Part shown: positions 25,840-32,467 of the stretch, one piece after another
Position numbering within the stretch: the first letter of the stretch is position 1
How the letters are laid out: every line of letters starts with the position of its first letter
IMG/VR virus record: IMGVR_UViG_3300028925_004997
Span: 1 to 39,771 of that record
Length of the DNA stretch: 39,771 nt
Strand: one strand, 5' to 3'
Origin: a virus
The notes under the pieces: generated by a model
The model's database searches: none
Seen by the model: the letters and a program-made list of their open reading frames with translations, nothing else
What the model was told of the DNA's origin: nothing
Position numbers and translations under genes: made by a program

Positions 25840-26178
25840 TTATAATTCACTTGGTCGTTTACCGACTTTCATCATCCAAGGTTCTAATGACATATGTAAT
25901 AACCAGTCCGACATTGAAATAAGTTTACCTATGTCTTCTACGACATGTTGTTCACCTATTTGTCTTACTGGTACTTTTCTGCCATCAGAATTGGTGATGT
26001 ATTTACCGAATACGTCAATACACCAACCAATACCTTCTGTATGATGTCTCATTGATCTGTGAGTTGGTAGTGAACAACCACGTTTAGAATCATCAAACCA
26101 ATGATGAATCTTAATGTAGTCATCTACTGTACCTCCCCACTTCTTTACACTGCTTTTACTATGATATAAAGGGTCCAT
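25840..26178 (-). CDS. DUF6915-like protein (112 aa)
   Basis: Short and His/Trp-rich, with SVKKWGGTVDDYIKIHHWFD near 10-29, MRHHTEGIGWCI near 43-54, TNSDGRKVPVRQIGEQHV near 62-79 and DWLLHMSLEPWM near 91-102. I recall this exact order from a widespread phage and plasmid family (DUF6915) with many conserved His and Asp residues. That pattern would fit metal binding, but no activity is known to me. The ATG overlaps the preceding stop (TAATG). Confidence 0.75.
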   Translation of the reverse strand: MDPLYHSKSSVKKWGGTVDDYIKIHHWFDDSKRGCSLPTHRSMRHHTEGIGWCIDVFGKYITNSDGRKVPVRQIGEQHVVEDIGKLISMSDWLLHMSLEPWMMKVGKRPSEL

Positions 26179-27218
26179 TACTCTGTCTCCCTTGTACGCT
26201 CTATTTTTTCGTTAAGCATATCTGTAATAAAATCGTGTAACTGTTTTAGTCTTGATTGATCTTTCTTCAAGGAAATATCTAAAACTGATGTTTCCCAAGA
26301 TTTTCTTCTTGGAAACATGTCTTTAATAAATCCTTTTAGTCTTTTCTGAAGAGTATCATTCAACACTACTGTTGTTTCTTCTCTTTCGGTAACCATTACA
26401 TTTGTTTCTTGATTGATTTTAAGATTCACTGTATTGTCTTCGATTGTAACTTCAAACGAATTTTGGCTACCGTGATTGTTTTGCCAACCAGGCTCCAACA
26501 TTCCATAGAATGCTTCATCAATATCTTCCCAAATACTTTTATGTACTTTTGGATACATTAATTCTAAAATTCTTGTATCAAAGTGTGTAAAAGTATCCTG
26601 GAGAGCAATGCCATGAACATATGATTGTGCTCTCCTTAACGTTATACCACGTTGACCATTCATAGCTATATTATCAATGCTATGTAATGACCATCCCATT
26701 TCTAATACGCTTTGAACTATACCATTGGACCAATCTTCTAAATCCATAGTAGCAAACTCTTCTGGATCCATATCTTTAAGATATTGTTTGCGATCGTCTA
26801 GATAGCTTTTTAGTTTTTCAGTGTAATCATCAGAATCCCATAAATGATAATCAAATATGTTATCTGGTGTTACGTTGTCTCCGTGACGTATTGTCATATA
26901 AAAATGTCTTAACATATGCGATGGATATATATGCTCACCATTTTTGTCAAGAAACTCTACGCCTTCTAAACAACCATCATCGCCATATCCATTGTATTCA
27001 AGATGGATACTTGCAATGTTGGTGTATTCTATAATTGGTTTAAACTTTTCGTGCAAGTTTATCTTTTGAGAATAACTCTTAAATATATTTTGTACTCTAG
27101 TTAAGTCATACCAATTATATCCATGGATTCTTTTGTCTTCGCCTCCACCAAGCGTTTTACTAATAGCTTTATCAAACTTAATTTTAAGATTGTTAAAGTT
27201 TACATCATGATAACTCAT
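26178..27218 (-). CDS. unknown early protein (346 aa), largest unknown of the operon
   Basis: AGGAG lies seven bases before ATG 27218. The sequence is mixed alpha/beta, with acidic aromatic patches (YNGYGDDGCLEG near 75) and a possible substrate-binding start (GGGEDKRIHGYNWYD). The C-terminal 60 residues are helical and basic (KGFIKDMFPRRKSWETS). No Walker, nuclease or kinase motif could be recognised. Its length and promoter-proximal position suggest an important takeover or DNA-handling role, which is inference. Confidence 0.7.
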   Translation of the reverse strand: MSYHDVNFNNLKIKFDKAISKTLGGGEDKRIHGYNWYDLTRVQNIFKSYSQKINLHEKFKPIIEYTNIASIHLEYNGYGDDGCLEGVEFLDKNGEHIYPSHMLRHFYMTIRHGDNVTPDNIFDYHLWDSDDYTEKLKSYLDDRKQYLKDMDPEEFATMDLEDWSNGIVQSVLEMGWSLHSIDNIAMNGQRGITLRRAQSYVHGIALQDTFTHFDTRILELMYPKVHKSIWEDIDEAFYGMLEPGWQNNHGSQNSFEVTIEDNTVNLKINQETNVMVTEREETTVVLNDTLQKRLKGFIKDMFPRRKSWETSVLDISLKKDQSRLKQLHDFITDMLNEKIERTRETE

Positions 27219-27448
27219 TATTGTCTCCTCTTTGTTTTATTCTGCAACTCAATTAACATTGCTGCAAGATATACTATCATATCTAATGCCTCTTCGATAG
27301 CATCTTGCAAGTGATCTCTTGTACCGTCTAATGGTACTTCTTCTCCGTGCTCTATAGCACCATGTTGAAGTCTTTCTTCTATTAGTTCAAGTATTGTTTC
27401 GTTGTTGCTTTTTTTAATACCTAACCAATGTAATATTTTTTTAAACAT
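27218..27448 (-). CDS. MazG-like nucleotide pyrophosphohydrolase-related protein (76 aa)
   Basis: After a hydrophobic N-terminus (MFKKILHWLGIKK), the segment HGEEVPLDGTRDHLQDAIEE with ALDMIVYLAAML has the EExxD motif (E-E-A-L-D) and helix pattern of the all-alpha MazG superfamily. It is much shorter than a full MazG and carries only one visible acidic motif, so it may be a minimal dimeric or tetrameric form, or inactive. In phages such proteins adjust (d)NTP or ppGpp pools. The gap after the gene holds a stem-loop. Confidence 0.55.
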   Translation of the reverse strand: MFKKILHWLGIKKSNNETILELIEERLQHGAIEHGEEVPLDGTRDHLQDAIEEALDMIVYLAAMLIELQNKTKRRQ

Positions 27449-27467
27449 ATTATTTCCCTTTTAATTC

Positions 27468-27499
27468 GTATATGACGGAAAGAGAGAACCGCCATATAC
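27468..27499 (-). other. 11-bp RNA stem-loop downstream in the early operon
   Basis: GTATATG (27468-27474) pairs with CATATAC (27493-27499) and CGG (27476-27478) with CCG (27489-27491), loop of 10 bases. The single A-C mismatch between them becomes a G-U pair only in the leftward transcript. It fills most of the short gap between two early genes and has no T-tract. Confidence 0.65.
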
Positions 27500-27507
27500 T
27501 ATCTTGT

Positions 27508-27756
27508 TCATCTATTGATTTCCCAAGAATAAAAAGAAGGCTCTGTTAATTCGCCTTTATCTGCCTCATCTTTTAAACTTGGTACTTCACTCTCTTTTAG
27601 GTCGTTCATTACTGATTGTGATAGAAGATACATACTATCATCACAACACTGCTCTTTTGTTTCAAAATTCCATTGTTGTATTTCATAGTTGTACTTGCTT
27701 TCTGCTATCGTTGTTCTGCAAGTAGGACATACTACTCTGATAGGTTGTCTACTCAT
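27508..27756 (-). CDS. small zinc-finger-like early protein (82 aa)
   Basis: The start is ATG 27756, which overlaps the preceding TGA (ATGA). CPTC near residues 10-13 and CC near 38-39 could form a four-cysteine zinc site. An acidic tail with DEADKGELTEPSFYSWEINR follows. A 10-residue longer GTG form is possible but lacks a ribosome site. No family recognised. Confidence 0.6.
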   Translation of the reverse strand: MSRQPIRVVCPTCRTTIAESKYNYEIQQWNFETKEQCCDDSMYLLSQSVMNDLKESEVPSLKDEADKGELTEPSFYSWEINR

Positions 27757-27953
27757 TTCAACACCACTTTGTAGTATATTGCCCACATTAAAGGTTTTGA
27801 CATTTTACTGCAAACCTTATTGCATGCTGGATCGTACGCATTTGTTGCAGCATCTTGCAATGTTCGCAAGTTCACTTTGTATGTTTTTGTAAACCACTCA
27901 GTGAATACTGTTGAATGCTGCAACTTTGCGTGATACATTTGTTTCTTAGTCAT
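27753..27953 (-). CDS. hypothetical early protein (66 aa)
   Basis: Begins MTKKQMYHAKLQHSTVFTEW. The centre holds two cysteines (DPACNKVCSKM), and the end is a hydrophobic patch (KPLMWAIYYKVVLK). The start overlaps the upstream gene by eight bases and the end overlaps the next by ATGA. Function unknown. Confidence 0.6.
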   Translation of the reverse strand: MTKKQMYHAKLQHSTVFTEWFTKTYKVNLRTLQDAATNAYDPACNKVCSKMSKPLMWAIYYKVVLK

Positions 27954-28125
27954 CTTTAAGTATCCTTATTGGTCTTGTTTTAGCTTTAACATTGACATAG
28001 ATTTCAACAACTTCGTCGTTAAACTCAAACTGTTCATCTGGGTACTCATCGAATGTAAGATTTACGTCCATATTTTTATCTTTTGGAACGTGTTTCTTTC
28101 TAGGCTTTTTCTCTTTACCATTCAT
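27946..28125 (-). CDS. small early protein, basic head and acidic body (59 aa)
   Basis: ATG 28125 lies in the last codons of the membrane-protein gene with AAAGGA upstream. The first 17 residues are basic (MNGKEKKPRKKHVPKDK), the middle acidic (FDEYPDEQFEFNDEVVEI), and the end again basic. Overlaps of 11 and 8 bases with neighbours support it. Function unknown. Confidence 0.6.
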   Translation of the reverse strand: MNGKEKKPRKKHVPKDKNMDVNLTFDEYPDEQFEFNDEVVEIYVNVKAKTRPIRILKDD

Positions 28126-28459
28126 AGAACATATCCTTTCGTAATCGTTCTAAGCTATCATAAATAATCTCTGCTATTTTTAGCACTATCATTATGCTGA
28201 TAAAGAAGAAAAACCATAGTGACAAGTCAAGTGCTACTGACGATATGGTATTCATATACTCTGCTGTAAACATAGAGTATTTGGTATCAAATCGTACGAA
28301 TAGAACTATCGTTGTTACTATTGTTGCTGTGCCAAGTATACATATTCTTAGCACATTGATTAGGTAATTGTTAATACAAGAATATGCAAATCCAGCGTTC
28401 TTACCTTTGTACGCTGTCTTTAGTTTTAAAGCATATTCTCTTATTTTATTATACGGCAT
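28115..28459 (-). CDS. early inner-membrane protein with two transmembrane segments (114 aa)
   Basis: Two hydrophobic segments are clear: about residues 35-55 (LRICILGTATIVTTIVLFV) and 73-95 (ALDLSLWFFFFISIMIVL), with charged ends on both sides. AGAGGTG precedes the ATG at 28459. An early membrane protein far from the lysozyme is more likely a superinfection-exclusion or membrane takeover factor than a holin, but a holin role cannot be excluded. Confidence 0.65.
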   Translation of the reverse strand: MPYNKIREYALKLKTAYKGKNAGFAYSCINNYLINVLRICILGTATIVTTIVLFVRFDTKYSMFTAEYMNTISSVALDLSLWFFFFISIMIVLKIAEIIYDSLERLRKDMFYEW

Positions 28460-28714
28460 AGTGCACCTCTCTTATTATTAATAAAAAGCTTTGCCGACCA
28501 ATATAGTGGATTAACTGATATAGGTATATTGATAGGATTGTGTGATCTGTTGTGATACTGGTCGGCATAAGTTATAATAGTTATTTCATACACCAATGGC
28601 AAGGCGTTTTTACGAAAGGCATTACCAATGGTTTAAAAATCTCTTCGATGCGTAGCACCGATGGTTGCACTATGGTACCAACATTTCTGCTGATACCATA
28701 GTACTGCAACATTA
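28460..28714 (-). other. 255-base early leader gap with two large stem-loops
   Basis: No gene is seen. GCCGACCAATAT at 28493-28504 pairs with 28555-28566 over 12 positions, the one mismatch becoming G-U in the leftward RNA. TTGCA plus CTATGGTA at 28665-28677 pairs with TACCATAG plus TGCAA at 28694-28709 around a 3-base bulge. ACCAATGG is repeated at about 28592 and 28623. The gap follows the first early gene and precedes the long coupled gene series, a natural place for attenuation or RNA processing. Confidence 0.55.
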
Positions 28715-29158
28715 CTACTGTAATTCGCCAACAACATCTGCTTGGGCAACTACATAGAATGTTAAGAGTTCAGTCTTATTATCTCTGGATGATGTATAAG
28801 ACTCGTATTCGACTGGTATTTCGTTACCATTCTCGTCGATACTATTCTCTACAACTTGCAAATTCTGTAATGCAAGGTATTTAGTAAACGAATCATACAT
28901 TAACCAACTGGATAATGACGAACTCTTAATGGTTACCATGTACTGGAACTTGTACTTATCATCATGCTGTTCAGTAGCATTGGACAATGTACGTGTGTTC
29001 ATAGCACCCAAGGTAACATTAGTGCTTAGTTTAGCACGATCTTTTGGTTTACTACAAGTCGCCTTAGTTGGGCGAACTTTAATGGATACAAGAGATTCAC
29101 TAATGTTAGCTTGTTTAAGCGTATTGAATGACTCTTGTAATAGTATATTATTAGACAT
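28715..29158 (-). CDS. first gene of the early operon, unknown protein (147 aa)
   Basis: Read from ATG 29158 with AGAGAG upstream and a strong GGGGAC hairpin in its leader. The N-terminal helical part (LLQESFNTLKQANISESLVS) is followed by beta-rich sequence and ends VVAQADVVGELQ. No motif is recognised. It is separated from the rest of the operon by a structured gap, so it is probably made in large amounts very early. That suggests a host-takeover or highly needed binding protein, which is inference. Confidence 0.65.
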   Translation of the reverse strand: MSNNILLQESFNTLKQANISESLVSIKVRPTKATCSKPKDRAKLSTNVTLGAMNTRTLSNATEQHDDKYKFQYMVTIKSSSLSSWLMYDSFTKYLALQNLQVVENSIDENGNEIPVEYESYTSSRDNKTELLTFYVVAQADVVGELQ

Positions 29159-29233
29159 AATGTACTCTCTTTCTTTTTGTTTTAATTAATAGTAGGGGAC
29201 GAAGTCCCCGAAGGTGCAGCTACACCCGTTAAG

Positions 29234-29301
29234 CAAATATTGACTTAGAAATATTCAAACGAATAATTTCAACGATATTGAATATGAAAAGTCAATATTT
29301 G
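29234..29301. repeat. 68-base nested inverted repeat at the divergent junction
   Basis: CAAATATTGACTT at 29234-29246 is perfectly complementary to 29289-29301 (13 bp). Inside it ATATTCAA at 29251-29258 pairs with 29278-29285 (8 bp), leaving a 19-base loop. Because the outer arm contains TTGACT, a -35-like hexamer faces inward on both strands. It could be an operator, a cruciform or an origin element. Confidence 0.75.
29240..29267 (+). promoter_or_regulatory. sigma70-like promoter for the rightward unit
   Basis: TTGACT at 29240-29245, 16 bases, then AATAAT at 29262-29267: five of six matches at each hexamer. It points toward the small genes and terminase. It lies within the inverted repeat, so a protein bound there would control it. 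Start point not known. Confidence 0.5.
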
Positions 29302-29395
29302 TAGGGAGTAGGTGTTATATATACTACACACACGCAATCTAAGGCAATTTTTTAAAATGATTGCAAGGTAGCTAAAAAAATGATTAAGTTAAAAT

Positions 29396-29611
29396 ATGAA
29401 ACAGGTGAAAAAACTACTTACATTTCTTAAAAAGAATAAAGTAATGGAACGTTACAACAAAACAAAGAACAGGTGGGAAGAAGTAGAACTTGATCTAGCA
29501 GATGAAGAAACGTTCGGTTTAATACAGACAATGTCAGCAGAATTAGACATTTTAGTACGTATCGAAGAAATGGAAATAGGAGTTAAACCTAATAAGAAAG
29601 ATGTTAACTGA
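29396..29611 (+). CDS. small acidic protein, first rightward gene (71 aa)
   Basis: The acidic part runs from MERYNKTKNRWEEVELDLAD to IEEMEIGVKPNKK. The ribosome site before ATG 29396 is weak. Met17 (ATG 29444) begins the protein-like part and may be the true start. A 16-codon frame from ATG 29380, with AGGTAGC upstream, overlaps the beginning and ends at 29430. As the first gene after the control region it could be a regulator, but no DNA-binding motif is seen. Confidence 0.5.
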   Translation: MKQVKKLLTFLKKNKVMERYNKTKNRWEEVELDLADEETFGLIQTMSAELDILVRIEEMEIGVKPNKKDVN

Positions 29612-29720
29612 TTGCAAGGTATAAACGTATATATATACGTATATAGATAAACGAGTATATTCGTACGATTATACATACATTTATATGTATTGCTATATAA
29701 TAAACGTTTATAGATAAACT
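29612..29720. promoter_or_regulatory. AT-rich palindromic spacer
   Basis: Contains the perfect 16-base palindrome ACGTATATATATACGT (29625-29640) and, further right, ATACATA facing TATGTAT. The copy of TGATTGCAAGGTA at 29609-29621 matches that at 29358-29370 exactly. The composition fits a promoter or DNA-unwinding region before the terminase genes; no firm -35/-10 pair was chosen. Confidence 0.45.
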
Positions 29721-29939
29721 ATGAGACAAAAAAAAGACAAGCCGACATTAAAAGAAGTGATAAGACTAGTAGGAACACTAGCCGTACAGATAGAGCAATT
29801 GAAAATGCAAATTTGGAACGGAGATAGAGCCCTAGATTTATATTTAGAGATGAAAGGCGATAAAGAAGACTTTAAAAAATTTTTAGAAAAAAAATTCCCA
29901 ATAGATGATAAAGATAACAAAAAGACTGAAGAAAAATAA
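29721..29939 (+). CDS. small coiled-coil protein upstream of terminase (72 aa)
   Basis: Starts MRQKKDKPTLKEVIRLVGTL, then a heptad-like helix (AVQIEQLKMQIWNGDRALDL), and ends in a charged tail (DDKDNKKTEEK). The 3' end overlaps the small terminase start by 35 bases. Such small helical proteins often accompany the packaging genes. Function unknown. Confidence 0.6.
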   Translation: MRQKKDKPTLKEVIRLVGTLAVQIEQLKMQIWNGDRALDLYLEMKGDKEDFKKFLEKKFPIDDKDNKKTEEK

Positions 29940-30681
29940 TTTTCAGCCAAAAGAATACCTAGTGTATACTACCAAAGACAAAAGTATACCAGAGTATGTA
30001 CATTGGCAAGAATGCGATGTAGATGATTGGGGAATTAGTGATGATGGATACATTAGTAAGTGTATTTATCGTAATACCTACAAAAAAGGGACGCTGGTGA
30101 CGTTTCCGTATGGTAGGCAATGGTTAGGTAGCAATAGACGTTTAGAATTTGAACCACACTGGCATTCTGGTAATTTAAACAACGTTTCTACTAAACCATA
30201 CAGTGAGATAGAGTCACGATCTCAAAGAGCAGCGTTAGCAGTAGATGCATTTATTGCATATAAGGTAGCGGGGGAAAAACCTGATATGGAACAGATTGGC
30301 AAGATATATAGACCAGACCAAGCTGAGCCACATATAGCTGCCAAAAGATTATTTAAGCTGAAGGAGACAAAGCAAATGATAAAGGATAAGTTACAAGAGG
30401 TGTTAACTGAAAAAGGTATAGATGAAGGATATGTATTGGATGTAATGAAAGATGCAGTAGCAGTTGCTCAGATGAAAGAAGATCCAGGCAATATGATACG
30501 TGCAGCAGATAAGTTGTCTGAGTTTTTAGATATGAAACCACAAAAGACTCAACAAACAGAGACATTGGAAATGGATATTAGTCATCAAATATCAAATCAG
30601 TTTGAAACGCAAAAGAAAAAGTTAAAAGCTACACAAACTAGAGAGATAAGTGATGGAGAAGAGAATAGTACTGAAGGGTGA
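29905..30681 (+). CDS. terminase small subunit
   Basis: 258 residues directly upstream of the large subunit. Residues 155-210 have the pattern of small terminases: RLFKLKETKQMIKDKLQEVL (helix-turn-helix-like), then EGYVLDVMKDAVAVAQ, then DPGNMIRAADKLSEFLDMKP. An N-terminal extension of about 110 residues with conserved Trp and Tyr (VHWQECDVDDWGISDDGYIS) is additional to the usual core. The C-terminus is Gln/Lys-rich and probably contacts the large subunit or portal. It recognises phage DNA for packaging. Confidence 0.75.
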   Translation: MIKITKRLKKNNFQPKEYLVYTTKDKSIPEYVHWQECDVDDWGISDDGYISKCIYRNTYKKGTLVTFPYGRQWLGSNRRLEFEPHWHSGNLNNVSTKPYSEIESRSQRAALAVDAFIAYKVAGEKPDMEQIGKIYRPDQAEPHIAAKRLFKLKETKQMIKDKLQEVLTEKGIDEGYVLDVMKDAVAVAQMKEDPGNMIRAADKLSEFLDMKPQKTQQTETLEMDISHQISNQFETQKKKLKATQTREISDGEENSTEG

Positions 30682-30772
30682 AGAAGATAATATCCTAGTA
30701 TTTTTAGCTACGATGATACAAGTAGCAAAAGATATGGAATTAGAACTGACCATTATTGTAGATGAAAAATAG
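30653..30772 (+). CDS. small protein nested between terminase genes (39 aa)
   Basis: The frame starts inside the end of the small terminase gene (29-base overlap) and ends at TAG 30770-30772, 11 bases into the large terminase. Product MEKRIVLKGEEDNILVFLAT and then a helix ending ELTIIVDEK. Without it the 80-base gap would be untranslated, unlike the rest of the operon. Beta-helix-beta pattern; function unknown. Confidence 0.5.
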   Translation: MEKRIVLKGEEDNILVFLATMIQVAKDMELELTIIVDEK

Positions 30773-32255
30773 TAAAAAAGAAATTATAACATCAATGCAA
30801 CAAGATATGTTGCTATTTGGTAGGATGGTAATGCCTAATATGTTTAGTAGTGAGTCTCCTCCGTTTCACTACGACCTAACAAAACATTTATTAGACAATG
30901 AACAGAAACAAATAAACATCATAGCACCACGTGGTCACGCAAAATCTTCAGTGGTTGCTGGTATTTATCCGTTGTTTCATTTAATGTTTGATCCAGGTAT
31001 AAAAGTGATTGTGCTTGTGTCTAGAACGCAATCACACGCTACTAAACTATTAGGTACCATCAAAGATGTATTAGACTATTCTCAAGAGTTCAGATACTTC
31101 TTTGGCTATTGGGGAATGCAATCAGCACGTAAATGGACCAACACAGAAGTAGAACTTAAGGATGGTAGTGTTATTATTTGTAAAGGTACTGGTCAACAGA
31201 TACGTGGTATTAAACACGGAAATCAACGACCTACTCTTTTAATATTGGATGATCCTGAAGATGAAAACAATACGAAAACAGCAGAAGCTATGGAATACAA
31301 CTTACGTTGGTTGTTGCAATCTGGTGTTCCATCCCTGGACCCACTTAACGGTAGAATCTGTGTTATTGGTACTCCGCAGCACGAACGTTGTATGGTAGAG
31401 ACATTAAAAGATATGAAAGGTTGGGAAACGTTAGAGTTTCGTCCAGACTTAGAAAACAAAATACCATTATGGAAAGAAGTATGGTCTATAGACAAATTGA
31501 TACAAAAGAAAGAAGAGTTAGATAGTATTAATCGTCTTTCGGTATTTTATAGAGAATATTTATGTCAAATTGTTGGTGATGAAGATAATTTGTTTAGAAA
31601 AGAAGATATTCAGTATTACGAAGGATTCCTCGAACAAGATGAGGAAGGATTGTCGACTCTTGTCCTGACGAGCCTAAATGGTGAGGAAGTAGACGAGAGA
31701 AGACCTGTAAACGTGTTTACTGGTGTCGATCCTGCATCTAGTACCAAAAAAACTGCAGACTATTCCGTGGTATTTAACTTAGCTATCGATGAACACAATA
31801 ATAGATTTGTATTGCCTTACTATAGAAAACGAGCAACACCATTACACTTAGCAGATGCTATTATTAGAAATTTTAAGACATATCGTAGTACCAAAACAAG
31901 AATTGAGTCTGTTGGTTATCAGGAAATGCTTCGTCAATACATTAAAGAAGAATCTGAGAAACTTGGACTGTTTATCCCTGGTCTTGAGATTAAAGAAAAC
32001 CCAAGAACTAGGAAATCGTACAGATTAGAGAGTTTGCAGCCATTATTTGCAAACAAAAAGGTATTTATCAATAAAAGTATGCAGGCATTAGAAGATGAGC
32101 TACTTTTATACCCTAGAGGTAAGCACGATGACTTGTTAGACGGATTTTACTACGCAAATAAAAATTCGTACAGACCTGGGCATTCCTATACGCCATTTAG
32201 TAAGAAAATTCAAGATTACTATCCTCGTCTACAAAAAAGTTGGAAAATCAACTAA
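30762..32255 (+). CDS. terminase large subunit (packaging ATPase/nuclease)
   Basis: 497 residues. ATPase: Walker A-like APRGHAKSS at 55-63 and Walker B TLLILDDPED at 158-167, followed by a coupling-type segment (CVIGTPQHERC at 200-210). Nuclease: VFTGVDPASSTKKTADYSVV with D323, and KHDDLLDGFYYA near the C-terminus. These are the RNase H-fold metal sites that cut the concatemer. The RGHAKS version of Walker A is typical of one branch of podovirus and siphovirus terminases. It is followed by a promoter-like gap and the portal gene. Confidence 0.95.
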   Translation: MKNSKKEIITSMQQDMLLFGRMVMPNMFSSESPPFHYDLTKHLLDNEQKQINIIAPRGHAKSSVVAGIYPLFHLMFDPGIKVIVLVSRTQSHATKLLGTIKDVLDYSQEFRYFFGYWGMQSARKWTNTEVELKDGSVIICKGTGQQIRGIKHGNQRPTLLILDDPEDENNTKTAEAMEYNLRWLLQSGVPSLDPLNGRICVIGTPQHERCMVETLKDMKGWETLEFRPDLENKIPLWKEVWSIDKLIQKKEELDSINRLSVFYREYLCQIVGDEDNLFRKEDIQYYEGFLEQDEEGLSTLVLTSLNGEEVDERRPVNVFTGVDPASSTKKTADYSVVFNLAIDEHNNRFVLPYYRKRATPLHLADAIIRNFKTYRSTKTRIESVGYQEMLRQYIKEESEKLGLFIPGLEIKENPRTRKSYRLESLQPLFANKKVFINKSMQALEDELLLYPRGKHDDLLDGFYYANKNSYRPGHSYTPFSKKIQDYYPRLQKSWKIN

Positions 32256-32261
32256 TAGTTC

Positions 32262-32289
32262 TTGACTTTCGTCTATATTTTCTTATAAG
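32262..32289 (+). promoter_or_regulatory. sigma70-like promoter before the portal gene
   Basis: TTGACT at 32262-32267, a 16-base spacer and TATAAG at 32284-32289 (five of six matches each) lie in the gap after the large terminase. Transcription would start near 32296 and serve portal, scaffold and capsid. The -35 hexamer and spacing are the same as in the candidate at 29240. Confidence 0.55.
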
Positions 32290-32299
32290 TTAATATAAG

Positions 32300-32467
32300 G
32301 TGCAGATAGATTTAGTAAAATATTATATTACTCTTAATAATTTTACAGAATTAGTGGATAGGCACACAAAAGTGGAAGTGCCAAAAGGATATAGGATAGT
32401 AAATGCCAGAGAGCATAAAAAAGACAAAGAAGTCACAAAGAAGTCAGAACTACAACGATCTGATTGA
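32300..32467 (+). CDS. possible small overlapping protein (55 aa)
   Basis: A GTG frame at 32300 (MQIDLVKYYITLNNFTELVD ... VEVPKGYRIVNARE) runs 65 bases into the portal gene in another frame. The first 35 residues look protein-like with alternating hydrophobic residues; the rest is the shifted reading of a lysine-rich portal start. There is no strong ribosome site. The start lies about 10 bases after the -10 box, so initiation would be nearly leaderless. Weakly supported. Confidence 0.3.
   Translation: MQIDLVKYYITLNNFTELVDRHTKVEVPKGYRIVNAREHKKDKEVTKKSELQRSD

Larger units (their letters stand above)
29159..29379. promoter_or_regulatory. divergent early/late control region
   Basis: This gap separates the leftward and rightward units. 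It contains GGGGAC/GTCCCC (29195-29209, three-base loop) in the leftward leader, a near palindrome GGTGCAGCTACACC just right of it, the large inverted repeat at 29234-29301, AT-rich TATATATA at about 29316, and TGATTGCAAGGTA at 29358-29370. A leftward candidate TTGAAA-N17-TCTAAG lies on the minus strand inside the inverted repeat, a weak match. Confidence 0.6.

Noticed and set aside
28115-28459. Holin call for the two-transmembrane early protein
   Set aside because: It is in the early leftward operon, far from the lysozyme on the other strand; topology alone is not enough.
29625-29640. Perfect palindrome ACGTATATATATACGT as a phage attachment or telomere site
   Set aside because: No integrase or protelomerase gene is present, and such a palindrome is easy to get in an alternating TA tract.
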